64,000 nt of DNA from VRUE01 sp963824705 (GTDB lineage Bacteria; Actinomycetota; Thermoleophilia; Solirubrobacterales; 70-9). The position numbers were made by a program, and so were the translations under genes. Shown here one piece after another: positions 16,778 through 24,166 of the stretch (position 1 is the first letter of the stretch; each line of letters starts with the position of its first letter). Location of the stretch: assembly GCA_963824705.1 (NCBI GenBank), contig CAWGQE010000003.1, positions 620,001-684,000 of the forward strand. Reading direction: 5' to 3'. The notes beneath the pieces are model-generated. The model made no database searches. It was not told the DNA's origin and saw only the letters and a list, made by a program, of their open reading frames with translations.

Positions 16778-16807
16778 CCCGCTAGGGTTTTCGGCATCGC
16801 CACCGAG

Positions 16808-17932
16808 GTGACGGCAAGCTCCAGTTCCAAGGAAGCGATCGCGGACCGGCTCGCGGAGGCTCGTAGACGCACCTACGAGCTGATCGAGCCGCTCGATGAC
16901 GAGCAGCTCAACCGCGTCTACTCGCCGATCCTCAGCCCGCTCGCCTGGGACCTCGGCCACATCGCCAACTTCGAGGAGCTCTGGCTGGTGCAGACGATCG
17001 GCGAGCGCGAGCCACTGCACGGCGAGCTCGGCCGCTTCTACGACGCGATCGAGAACCCGCGCAAGACGCGGGGCGAGCTGCCGATCCTGCGCGACGCCGA
17101 GCTGCGCTCCTACCTCGCCGACGTGCGCGAGCGCACCCTCGAGGTGCTCGACGAAGTCGACATCTCCCCCGGCGCCGACGATCCCCTGCTGCGTGAGGGC
17201 TTCGTCTACGAGCTGCTGCTCGCGCACGAGCAGCAGCACAACGAGACGATGCTGCAGTTGCTGCAGCTGGTCGAGGGTTACGAACCGCTGCGCGAGAGCG
17301 ATACTGGTCCCAGCGCCGCGCCGGCACCGCCCGGCCCCGAGATGGTCGCCGTCGAGGCGGGCGAGTACGAGGTTGGCGCTCCCCCGACCGGCTTCGCGTA
17401 CGACAACGAGCGCCCGCGCCACGCGGTCACGCTCGCTCCCTTCGAAATCGATCGAACTCCAGTGACCAATGGTGCGTATGTCGCCTACATGGAGGCGACC
17501 GGGGCGGAATCGCCCCTCTACTGGGAGGGCGACGCCGGGGCCGGCTGGGTCAGTGTCGCCAGGGGCCGCCGCGATCCGGTCGACCTCGCCCAGCCGGTGA
17601 TCCACGTCTCATGGCAGGAGGCCGACGCCTTCGCCCGCTGGGCGGGCAAACGGCTGCCCAGCGAGCGGGAGTGGGAGGTCGCCGCCGACCGCCTGCACGC
17701 CGTCGGCCAGGTCTGGGAATGGACCTCCTCCGACTTTCTTGCCTACCCCGACTTCGAGGCCTTCCCCTACCGCGAGTACTCCGAGGTCTTTTTCGGCGAC
17801 CAGTACAAGGTCTTGCGCGGAGGGGCCTGGGCGACCCACCGCGCCGTCATGCGACCGAGCTTCCGCAACTGGGATCTGCCGCAGCGGCGCCAGATCTTCT
17901 CCGGCTTGCGCTGCGCGAGGGACGCCGACTGA
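16808..17932 (+). CDS. egtB: Ergothioneine biosynthesis protein EgtB, internally shortened
   Basis: A 374-residue non-heme iron sulfoxide synthase that joins hercynine to gamma-glutamylcysteine or cysteine with O2. The DinB-like domain carries the iron ligands H51 (LGHIANFEE), H140 and H144 (HEQQHNE). The C-terminal sulfatase-modifying-type domain ends SFRNWDLPQRRQIFSG, keeping the substrate-contacting Trp-Asp. About 45 residues normally found between SEREWE (285-290) and VWEWTSSDF (302-310), including a PWG segment, are missing. GTG 16808 is the best start. Overlaps egtD by one base (TGATG), so they form an operon. Confidence 0.93.
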   Translation: MTASSSSKEAIADRLAEARRRTYELIEPLDDEQLNRVYSPILSPLAWDLGHIANFEELWLVQTIGEREPLHGELGRFYDAIENPRKTRGELPILRDAELRSYLADVRERTLEVLDEVDISPGADDPLLREGFVYELLLAHEQQHNETMLQLLQLVEGYEPLRESDTGPSAAPAPPGPEMVAVEAGEYEVGAPPTGFAYDNERPRHAVTLAPFEIDRTPVTNGAYVAYMEATGAESPLYWEGDAGAGWVSVARGRRDPVDLAQPVIHVSWQEADAFARWAGKRLPSEREWEVAADRLHAVGQVWEWTSSDFLAYPDFEAFPYREYSEVFFGDQYKVLRGGAWATHRAVMRPSFRNWDLPQRRQIFSGLRCARDAD

Positions 17933-18921
17933 TGGCTCCCGGTGCGGCCGCCGAGCCGATCGAGATCGAGGTGCGCCTGCGTGCAGACGGCGGCCTCGCG
18001 ATGGCGCGCGACATCCGTCTTGGCCTGACCGCCAAGCCGAAGGAGCTGGCGCCCAAGTACTTCTACGACGAGCGCGGCTCCCGTCTCTTCGAGGAGATCA
18101 CCGAGCTGCCCGAGTACTACCCGACCCGCGCCGAGCGGGAGATTCTCGCCCGGCGCTCGGTGGAGATCGTCGCCGCGGCGGGAGAGCCCGGGACCCTGGT
18201 CGAGCTCGGCTCGGGCTCGGCGGCGAAGACGCGTCACCTGCTGAGCGCGATGCGCGATGCCGGCTGCCTCGTCACCTACGTCCCGGTCGACATCTCCGAG
18301 CAGATCACCCACGACACCGCCGAGTCGCTGGTCGAGGAGTACCCGGGCCTCGCCGTTCGCGGCCTGGTCTGCGACTTCGAGCACGATCTCGAGCGCATTC
18401 CCAACGGCGCTGGGGGACGCCTCGTCGCCTTTCTCGGCGGCACGATCGGCAACCTCTATCCGGCCGCTCGCCGCGACTTCCTCGCCCGCATCGCGGCTCT
18501 GCTCGAGCCGGGCGACCGCATTCTCCTCGGCACCGATCTGGTCAAGGAGCCGAGCCGGCTGGAGGCCGCCTACAACGACTCCCAGGGGGTGACCTCCGAA
18601 TTCAACAAGAACGTCCTGCAGGTGCTCAACCGGGAGCTCGGTGCCGACTTCGACCTCGCCTGCTTCGAGCACGTGGCCCGCTATGACGTCGATGCGGCCC
18701 GCATGGACATCCGCCTGCGCTCGCTCGCCGACCAGACCGTGCGGCTCGACGGACTCGACCTGACCGTGCGCTTTGCCGCCGAGGAGGAGATGCGGACCGA
18801 GATATCCGCCAAGTTCACTCGCGAGGGCCTCGAGGGCATCTACCGCGAGGCGGGGCTGCGTCCGGACGGATGGTTCACCGATGCCGCGGGGGATTACGCG
18901 TTGAGCTTAGCTTCGGTTTAA
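17932..18921 (+). CDS. egtD: L-histidine N-alpha-methyltransferase EgtD
   Basis: A 329-residue SAM-dependent enzyme that trimethylates histidine to hercynine, the substrate of EgtB. Family marks are KYFYDERGSRLFEEIT near the N-terminus, the SAM loop ELGSGSAAKTRHLL near residue 88, FLGGTIGN near 166, and NDSQGVTSEFNKNVL near 210. The last third holds the histidine-binding core. Translationally coupled to egtB. No egtA, egtC or egtE lies beside the pair. Cytosolic. Confidence 0.95.
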   Translation: MAPGAAAEPIEIEVRLRADGGLAMARDIRLGLTAKPKELAPKYFYDERGSRLFEEITELPEYYPTRAEREILARRSVEIVAAAGEPGTLVELGSGSAAKTRHLLSAMRDAGCLVTYVPVDISEQITHDTAESLVEEYPGLAVRGLVCDFEHDLERIPNGAGGRLVAFLGGTIGNLYPAARRDFLARIAALLEPGDRILLGTDLVKEPSRLEAAYNDSQGVTSEFNKNVLQVLNRELGADFDLACFEHVARYDVDAARMDIRLRSLADQTVRLDGLDLTVRFAAEEEMRTEISAKFTREGLEGIYREAGLRPDGWFTDAAGDYALSLASV

Positions 18922-18966
18922 AGTCGTAGATCGTGGATACCGGGGAGAAGATCGAGGAGGACCAAA

Positions 18967-20253
18967 TTGAGCCTTGACGTCCACCTTTACGGAGAGCGCG
19001 TCGGAACTCTGTTCCCCGCGGGTGACAACGACTACAGACTTGCTTACGACCCCGACCTGGTCGACAGGTTCGGACCCGGGAAAGCGCTGCTGAGCAACTC
19101 GCTCCCGGCTCGTCCCGAGCCCTATAGCGCCGAGGCCACCAGGGCCTATGTCGAGGGGCTTCTGCCGGAGGGCGCGCGGCGCGAGCGGATGGGACGCGAG
19201 CTCGGCATCGACGCCACCGACGGCTACCTGATGTTGGCCGAGCTGGGCCAGGACTGTCCCGGCGCGGTCACCTTCCTCCCTGCCGGCGAGGAGCCGCGAC
19301 CGCCCGCTTCCGGCTCGCCGGCTTGGCTCAGCGAGGACGAACTGGCCGAAGTGGTCAAGCCGCCCCCACCGCACTTCTTCAGCCCTGACTGCAAGCAGCG
19401 GATGCGCTTCGCCCTGCCGGGCCTTCGCCACAAGCTCAGCCTCGTCTACGACGAGGCTGGCGGTCGCTGGGCCTGGCCCGAGGCCGGCATCCCGAGCACG
19501 CACGTCGTCAAGCCCGAGACCGGCGAATACCCCGAATACGTCGCCAACGAGATGTTCTGCATGACCGTCTGTCGCCAGGTCGGCATACCGGTCGCGAAAG
19601 CGTCGGTGAAGCAGATCGCCGGTCGCTTCTGCCTCGTCTCCCCACGCTATGACCGGGTCGTCGGCGAGGGCCGTGGCGAGGTGCGGCGACTCCACTGCGA
19701 GTCCTTCTGGCAGGCGCTCGGCATCCCACCTGGAACGGATGAGGACCGCGAGGACAGCGATGCTCCCGGCTGGACCGAGGCCCGCGGGCTGCTCAACGCG
19801 GTCAGCCGTCCTGACGAAGTGGTGAACCTGCTCACCGCGGCCTTCTGCAACTACATCCTCGGCAACGGCGACGTCCACGGCAAGAACTTCGCCCTGATCG
19901 ATCGTGACAAGACGTCGCTGTCCGGGACGGGGAAAAAATGGCGGCTTGCCCCACTGACCGACATCACCTCGACCGTCGTCTACGACGATCCGATCCACCA
20001 CGGTCTGGTGATCTCCGAGGAGTACCAGGAAACGTCTTACCTGCTCGAACTTGCCGAAGTCTGCGAAGAATGCGAGTTCGACTTCGAAGTCCTACGGGGG
20101 CTGGCGGCGACCACGGCTAGCCGGGTCGGCATGGCGGTGGAGACGATCGCGACGCGCTCCAAGAAGGAAGGCTGGCACCAGCCGATCGTCGACAAAATCG
20201 TCGAACTCGCCGCCGACCGCTCCTTCGGCCTAGGCGCCGAGGTCGAGTACTAG
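18967..20253 (+). CDS. HipA-family serine/threonine kinase (toxin-like), no HipB neighbour
   Basis: A 428-residue HipA-like kinase. The N-terminal subdomain (HLYGERVGTLFP, ending KALLSNSLP) is followed by the kinase core with GNGDVHGKNFAL: catalytic D302, H304, K306 and N307. The metal aspartate D332 lies in PLTDITST. HipA kinases phosphorylate targets such as glutamyl-tRNA synthetase and arrest growth unless bound by the HTH antitoxin HipB. No HipB-sized frame lies in the 45-base gap upstream, and the downstream neighbour is an oxidoreductase. TTG 18967 is supported by AGGAGG six bases upstream. The stop overlaps the convergent gene by four bases. Confidence 0.9.
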   Translation: MSLDVHLYGERVGTLFPAGDNDYRLAYDPDLVDRFGPGKALLSNSLPARPEPYSAEATRAYVEGLLPEGARRERMGRELGIDATDGYLMLAELGQDCPGAVTFLPAGEEPRPPASGSPAWLSEDELAEVVKPPPPHFFSPDCKQRMRFALPGLRHKLSLVYDEAGGRWAWPEAGIPSTHVVKPETGEYPEYVANEMFCMTVCRQVGIPVAKASVKQIAGRFCLVSPRYDRVVGEGRGEVRRLHCESFWQALGIPPGTDEDREDSDAPGWTEARGLLNAVSRPDEVVNLLTAAFCNYILGNGDVHGKNFALIDRDKTSLSGTGKKWRLAPLTDITSTVVYDDPIHHGLVISEEYQETSYLLELAEVCEECEFDFEVLRGLAATTASRVGMAVETIATRSKKEGWHQPIVDKIVELAADRSFGLGAEVEY

Positions 20254-21182
20254 GGAGCGAGTGCCTCGATCGTCTCGCCCAGCTTGTCCGGCGACACGAT
20301 CGGCGTGAGGATTGGGAGCGTCACTCCGCCCGCGACGAAGGCGTCGAGGCGCTCGCGCATCTGCTCCGGCGTGCCGAAGATGAACATGTCCTCGATCAGC
20401 TCCCAGGGCGCCGCGGCGGCCGCGGCCTGACGGTCGCCCGCCTCCCAGGCTGAGACCATCGGTTCGATCTGCTCGCCGTAGCCGAGCCAGCGGTAGAAGG
20501 CGGTGTAGACGGGGACGGTGATGTAGGAGGAGAACATGAAGCGGGCCAGCGGCTCGACCGCTTCGCGCTCGCCGGGTAGGCAGAAGAAGCGGCAGAGCAG
20601 CTCGAAGCCCTCCGGCGCGCCCTCAAGCTGGGCGGCGACCTTTGGCAGGCCGCCGAGCGGCAGGAAGTTGGTGAAGGCCCCGTCGGCGCGCTCCATCGCC
20701 AGGTCGAGCATCTTGCCGCGTAGCGCCGCGAGCACGATCGGCACCCGCTCCACCGGCGCCGTCTCGAGCTTGAAGCCGCTCGCAGTGCGCTCACCGTCGA
20801 GGGCAACCCGCAGGAACTCCAGCGTCTCGCGCACCTTGCTCAGCGGCCGCTCGAAGGGGATCCCGTTCCAGCCTTCGACGATGCGGTCGGAGGAGGAGCC
20901 GATGCCGAGCACGAAGCGCCCGCCCGAGGCGTCGGCCAGCGCCGCCGCCTCCTGCGCCAAGAGCGCCGGGCCGCGCTGGAAGACGCCGACGATCCCGGTC
21001 CCCAACCGCATCCGTTCGGTCCAGGCGGCGCCCAGCGCCAGCGGCGTGAAGCCATCGGGCCCGTTGGTCTCGCCGCTCCAGAGGTCGGTGTAGCCGGCGG
21101 CCTCGGCACGCTTCACGTGCTCCTCGTGATCCGCCAGACGAGTGCCCGGCAACGGCAGCGTCAGTCCCCACCTTTGAGCCAT
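20250..21182 (-). CDS. LLM class F420-dependent oxidoreductase
   Basis: A 310-residue luciferase-like TIM-barrel oxidoreductase, recognised by WGLTLPLPG, the DLWSGETNGPDGF segment, and SGGRFVLGIGSSSDRIVEGW near residues 86-105. F420 is the likely cofactor. It overlaps the end of hipA by four bases in convergent orientation and is divergent from glpX with a 27-base gap holding an overlapping two-way -10 sequence. Substrate unknown. Confidence 0.87.
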   Translation of the reverse strand: MAQRWGLTLPLPGTRLADHEEHVKRAEAAGYTDLWSGETNGPDGFTPLALGAAWTERMRLGTGIVGVFQRGPALLAQEAAALADASGGRFVLGIGSSSDRIVEGWNGIPFERPLSKVRETLEFLRVALDGERTASGFKLETAPVERVPIVLAALRGKMLDLAMERADGAFTNFLPLGGLPKVAAQLEGAPEGFELLCRFFCLPGEREAVEPLARFMFSSYITVPVYTAFYRWLGYGEQIEPMVSAWEAGDRQAAAAAAPWELIEDMFIFGTPEQMRERLDAFVAGGVTLPILTPIVSPDKLGETIEALAP

Positions 21183-21188
21183 GCGGCG

Positions 21189-21200
21189 ACCTTATAGGCT
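21189..21200. promoter_or_regulatory. Overlapping divergent -10 boxes shared by glpX and an F420 oxidoreductase
   Basis: TAGGCT (21195-21200, within TATAGGCT) lies nine bases before ATG 21210 on the plus strand. TAAGGT on the minus strand (21189-21194, within TATAAGGT) lies six bases before ATG 21182. The central TATA is common to both. Neither gene has a Shine-Dalgarno sequence. Confidence 0.5.
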
Positions 21201-21209
21201 GCGGCTCGC

Positions 21210-22208
21210 ATGAGCGAGACCTCGCCGCAGAAGCCGGACCGCAACCTCGCCCTGGAGCTCGTCCGTGTGACCGAGGCGGCGGCGCTGGCCGCCGCTCGCT
21301 GGGTCGGGCGCGGCGACAAGATCGCCGCCGACCAGGCCGCCGTCGACGCGATGCGCTTCGTCCTCGACTCGGTCTCGATGGACGGCGTCGTCGTCATCGG
21401 CGAGGGGGAGAAGGACGAGGCGCCGATGCTCTACAACGGCGAGCAGATCGGCGACGGCAGCCCGCCCGTGGTCGACATCGCCGTCGACCCGCTCGAGGGC
21501 ACGCGTCTCTGTGCGCTCGGCATGCCCAGCGCTCTAGCCGTGATCGCCCTCGCCGAGCGCGGCACGATGTTCGATCCCGGCCCCTGCGTCTACATGGAAA
21601 AGATGGCCGGCGGCGAGGAAATCGCCGACCTGCTCGACCTCGACCGGCCGCTGCCAGAGACCCTGAAGCTGATCGCCGAGCGCAAGGGCGGGAGCGTCGG
21701 CGACGTGACCGTGGTCATGCTCGATCGCCCCCGCCACGAGGAGGCGATGAAGGAGGTGCGCGAGGCGGGCGGCCGCATCCGCCTGATCACCGACGGCGAC
21801 GTCTCCGCCGCGCTGCTCGCGGTAAGCGACCGCTCCCCGGTCGACCTGCTCTGGGGGATCGGCGGCACGCCCGAGGGCGTGCTCTCCGCCGCGGCGCTGA
21901 AGTCGATGGGCGGCCAGCTACTCGGCCGCCTCTGGCCGCGCGACGACGGGGAGCGCAGCGCCGCGGTCGACGCCGGCTACGACCTCGACCAGATCCTCAC
22001 AGCCGACGATCTCTGCTCCGGCGACGACGTCTTCTTCTCCGCCAGCGGCGTGACCGACGGCGACGTCCTGCAGGGCGTCCGCTACCGTGGCGCCGGCGCC
22101 AGCACCGAATCGCTGGTCATGCGCTCGCGCTCGGGCACCGTGCGCCGCGTGCACGCCCGGCACGATCGCTCGAAGCTGCGCGCGGTCATCGGCGAGCGTT
22201 ACGGCTGA
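21210..22208 (+). CDS. glpX: Class II fructose-1,6-bisphosphatase
   Basis: A 332-residue GlpX-type phosphatase that removes the 1-phosphate of fructose 1,6-bisphosphate in gluconeogenesis. The metal-binding signatures are clear: VVIGEGEKDEAPML near residue 61, DIAVDPLEGTRLCA near 90, then ITDGDVSAAL and WGIGGTPEGVLSA near 190-215. Length is standard. It starts nine bases after a TATAGGCT promoter-like box, suggesting a leaderless message. The F420 oxidoreductase at 22234 follows 25 bases downstream and may share the transcript. Confidence 0.95.
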   Translation: MSETSPQKPDRNLALELVRVTEAAALAAARWVGRGDKIAADQAAVDAMRFVLDSVSMDGVVVIGEGEKDEAPMLYNGEQIGDGSPPVVDIAVDPLEGTRLCALGMPSALAVIALAERGTMFDPGPCVYMEKMAGGEEIADLLDLDRPLPETLKLIAERKGGSVGDVTVVMLDRPRHEEAMKEVREAGGRIRLITDGDVSAALLAVSDRSPVDLLWGIGGTPEGVLSAAALKSMGGQLLGRLWPRDDGERSAAVDAGYDLDQILTADDLCSGDDVFFSASGVTDGDVLQGVRYRGAGASTESLVMRSRSGTVRRVHARHDRSKLRAVIGERYG

Positions 22209-22233
22209 GCCGAGGACGGGTAAAGGGCCGGCC

Positions 22234-23079
22234 ATGGACGTAGGCATCGCACTTCCCAACGCAGTCCCCGGCGCGACCGGCGCACAGCTGACCGAGTGGG
22301 CGCGCCGCGCCGAGGCGCGTGGCTTCTCGACCCTCGGCACGATCGACCGGATCGTCTACGACAACTACGAGCCGCTGGTCGCGTTGGCGGCGGCCGCCGC
22401 CGTCACCGAGCGGATCGGCCTGGCCACGACTGTCCTGCTTGCCCCGCTGCGCACCAACACCGCCTTGCTGGCGAAGCAGGCGCACAGCGTCAACGCACTT
22501 TCCGACGGCCGCCTCACCCTAGGGATTGGCCTCGGCGCCCGCGACGACGACTACGAAACGAGCGGGGTCGAGCTGCGTGGCCGCGGCAAGCGCCTCGACG
22601 CGATGCTGGAAGAGATGAAGGAGATCTGGACCGGTGACGAGGTCGGCCCGGCGATCGCGGGCGCGCCGCGCCTGATCGTCGGCGGCCACGCCGACGCCGC
22701 CTACGCACGCGCCGCCCGCTTCGGCGACGGCTGGATCGCCGCGGGCTCGGGCCCCGACCAGGCGCGCGAGGGCGTGGAGAAGGTGCGGGCTGCCTGGGCC
22801 GAGGCCGGCCGCGAGGGGGATCCGCACGTAATGGCACTCGCCTACTTCTCGCTCGGCGAGCGTGCCGCGCAGGACGTGCGCGACAACCTGATGGACTACT
22901 ACGCTTGGCTTGGTGAGGACGTCGCCAAGATGATCGGCGACAGTGCCGCCCAAGACGCGGATACCGTCGACCAGTACGTCGCCGCCTACAAGGATCTCGG
23001 CTGCGACGAGCTCGTCTTCTGCCCCAGCTCCGCCGACGCGCAGCAGGTCGACCTGCTCGCCGACGCCGCCGGTCTCTGA
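22234..23079 (+). CDS. LLM class F420-dependent oxidoreductase
   Basis: A 281-residue luciferase-like protein (VGIALPNAVPG start, GFSTLGTIDRIVYDNYEP, LSDGRLTLGIGLGARDDD near residue 90). It lacks part of the usual insertion region and is on the short side for the family. Likely cofactor F420. It lies 25 bases after glpX and is followed by a perfect 17-bp hairpin. Start ATG 22234 is where homologous LLM proteins begin. Substrate not known. Confidence 0.87.
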   Translation: MDVGIALPNAVPGATGAQLTEWARRAEARGFSTLGTIDRIVYDNYEPLVALAAAAAVTERIGLATTVLLAPLRTNTALLAKQAHSVNALSDGRLTLGIGLGARDDDYETSGVELRGRGKRLDAMLEEMKEIWTGDEVGPAIAGAPRLIVGGHADAAYARAARFGDGWIAAGSGPDQAREGVEKVRAAWAEAGREGDPHVMALAYFSLGERAAQDVRDNLMDYYAWLGEDVAKMIGDSAAQDADTVDQYVAAYKDLGCDELVFCPSSADAQQVDLLADAAGL

Positions 23080-23083
23080 AGGG

Positions 23084-23120
23084 TGGCGCCTTTTGCCCGT
23101 ATAACGGGCAAAAGGCGCCA
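23084..23120. terminator. Perfect 17-bp-arm hairpin between convergent genes
   Basis: Arms at 23084-23100 (TGGCGCCTTTTGCCCGT) and 23104-23120 are exactly complementary around the three-base loop ATA. It begins four bases after the F420 oxidoreductase stop and ends four bases before the convergent gene's stop. Each arm carries an internal T4/A4 run. Likely a two-way terminator. Confidence 0.7.
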
Positions 23121-23124
23121 GGGG

Positions 23125-23559
23125 TTAGTCGAGTAGACCCACCTGGCGCAGGATCGAGACCGAGTCCGAGTAGACGTCCTTGCGCTTGACCAGGCCGTTC
23201 TCGAAGGGGATCGAGTCGATTCCGTCCCAGCTGATCATGCGGCCGGTCGGCGCCGCCTCCAGGTCGCCCCGCCGCATTGGGTTCGAGTGCGTAGCGCTCG
23301 CCGTCCACTCCTGCACGACCAGCCCCTCGCGAATGTAGAGCCGCCGCGTCAGGAATCGCAGGTCGGGCCAGGCGGCGAAGATCGAGGCGATGTGCCCCCG
23401 TACTTCTTCGCCCGTCGCCGACTCGCCGGCGGTGTGATTGGCGAAGACCATGTCGGGCGCGTGCAGGGCCACGATCGCGTCGAGGTCCTGCGCGTTCCAG
23501 GCGTCGTTGTAGCGGCCGATCGTCGCGGTGAGGTTGTCAATGCCGTCGGCGTCGCTCAC
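23125..23559 (-). CDS. SnoaL-like / NTF2-fold protein
   Basis: A 144-residue single-domain protein of the SnoaL/ketosteroid-isomerase-like fold. The first helix IGRYNDAWNAQDLDAIVALHAPDM and the following VFAN strand are typical, as is the terminal GLVKRKDVYSDS strand. Members are cyclases, isomerases or small-molecule binding proteins of the polyketide and steroid world. Substrate cannot be assigned. GTG 23559 has a TAGAGT box six bases upstream, and it is divergent from the YdeI gene. Confidence 0.8.
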   Translation of the reverse strand: MSDADGIDNLTATIGRYNDAWNAQDLDAIVALHAPDMVFANHTAGESATGEEVRGHIASIFAAWPDLRFLTRRLYIREGLVVQEWTASATHSNPMRRGDLEAAPTGRMISWDGIDSIPFENGLVKRKDVYSDSVSILRQVGLLD

Positions 23560-23565
23560 ATATTC

Positions 23566-23571
23566 ACTCTA
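23566..23571 (-). promoter_or_regulatory. Putative leaderless -10 box
   Basis: TAGAGT on the minus strand, six bases before GTG 23559, with no Shine-Dalgarno sequence. Confidence 0.4.
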
Positions 23572-23590
23572 ACCGGGACAATCCGACGCC

Positions 23591-24166
23591 ATGGCCGATG
23601 AGCTGCCGATCGTTTTGTTCGTCTCTCCACTCGAGCTGGAGGCTTGGCTGGAGCGGGAGGGGGCGAGCTCGACGGGGGTCTGGCTGAAGATCGCCAAGAA
23701 GGGCTCCGGCGTGAAGAGCGTCAGCTATGCGGAGGCGCTCGAGGTCGCGCTCTGCTTCGGCTGGATCGACAGCCAGAAGCGCGGCTTCGACGAGGAGTGC
23801 TTCTTGCAGCGCTTCACGCCACGGCGCCCGCGCGGTCGCTGGTCGCGGATCAACCGCGAGAAGGCGGAAGGGTTGATCGAGTCCGGGCGGATGCGCGCCG
23901 CCGGACTGGCCGAGGTCGAGGCGGCAAAGGCCGACGGCCGCTGGGAGGACGCCTACGAGGGCCAGCGCACCGCCGAGGTTCCCGCCGATCTGCAGCGGGA
24001 GCTCGACGCCCGGCCCGCGGCGCGCGAGTTCTTCGCGCGCTTGGACAGCGCCAACCGCTACGCGATCGTCTACCGCCTCGGCGAGGCGAAGAAACAGGAG
24101 ACGCGTGAGCGGCGGCTGAAGAAGTTCGTCGCGATGCTGGAGAGGGGGGAGAAGATCCATGGCTGA
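23591..24166 (+). CDS. YdeI/OmpD-associated family protein
   Basis: A 191-residue protein of the YdeI/OmdA family: GVWLKIAKKGSGVKSVSYAEALEVALCFGWIDSQ in the first half and the basic RERRLKKFVAMLERGE close at the end. Family members have been linked to peptide and bacteriocin resistance in some bacteria, but the biochemical activity is not defined. No signal peptide, so cytoplasmic. The stop overlaps the amine oxidase gene by eight bases, so the two are likely co-translated. The start ATG 23591 lies 31 bases from the divergent SnoaL gene. Confidence 0.85.
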   Translation: MADELPIVLFVSPLELEAWLEREGASSTGVWLKIAKKGSGVKSVSYAEALEVALCFGWIDSQKRGFDEECFLQRFTPRRPRGRWSRINREKAEGLIESGRMRAAGLAEVEAAKADGRWEDAYEGQRTAEVPADLQRELDARPAAREFFARLDSANRYAIVYRLGEAKKQETRERRLKKFVAMLERGEKIHG

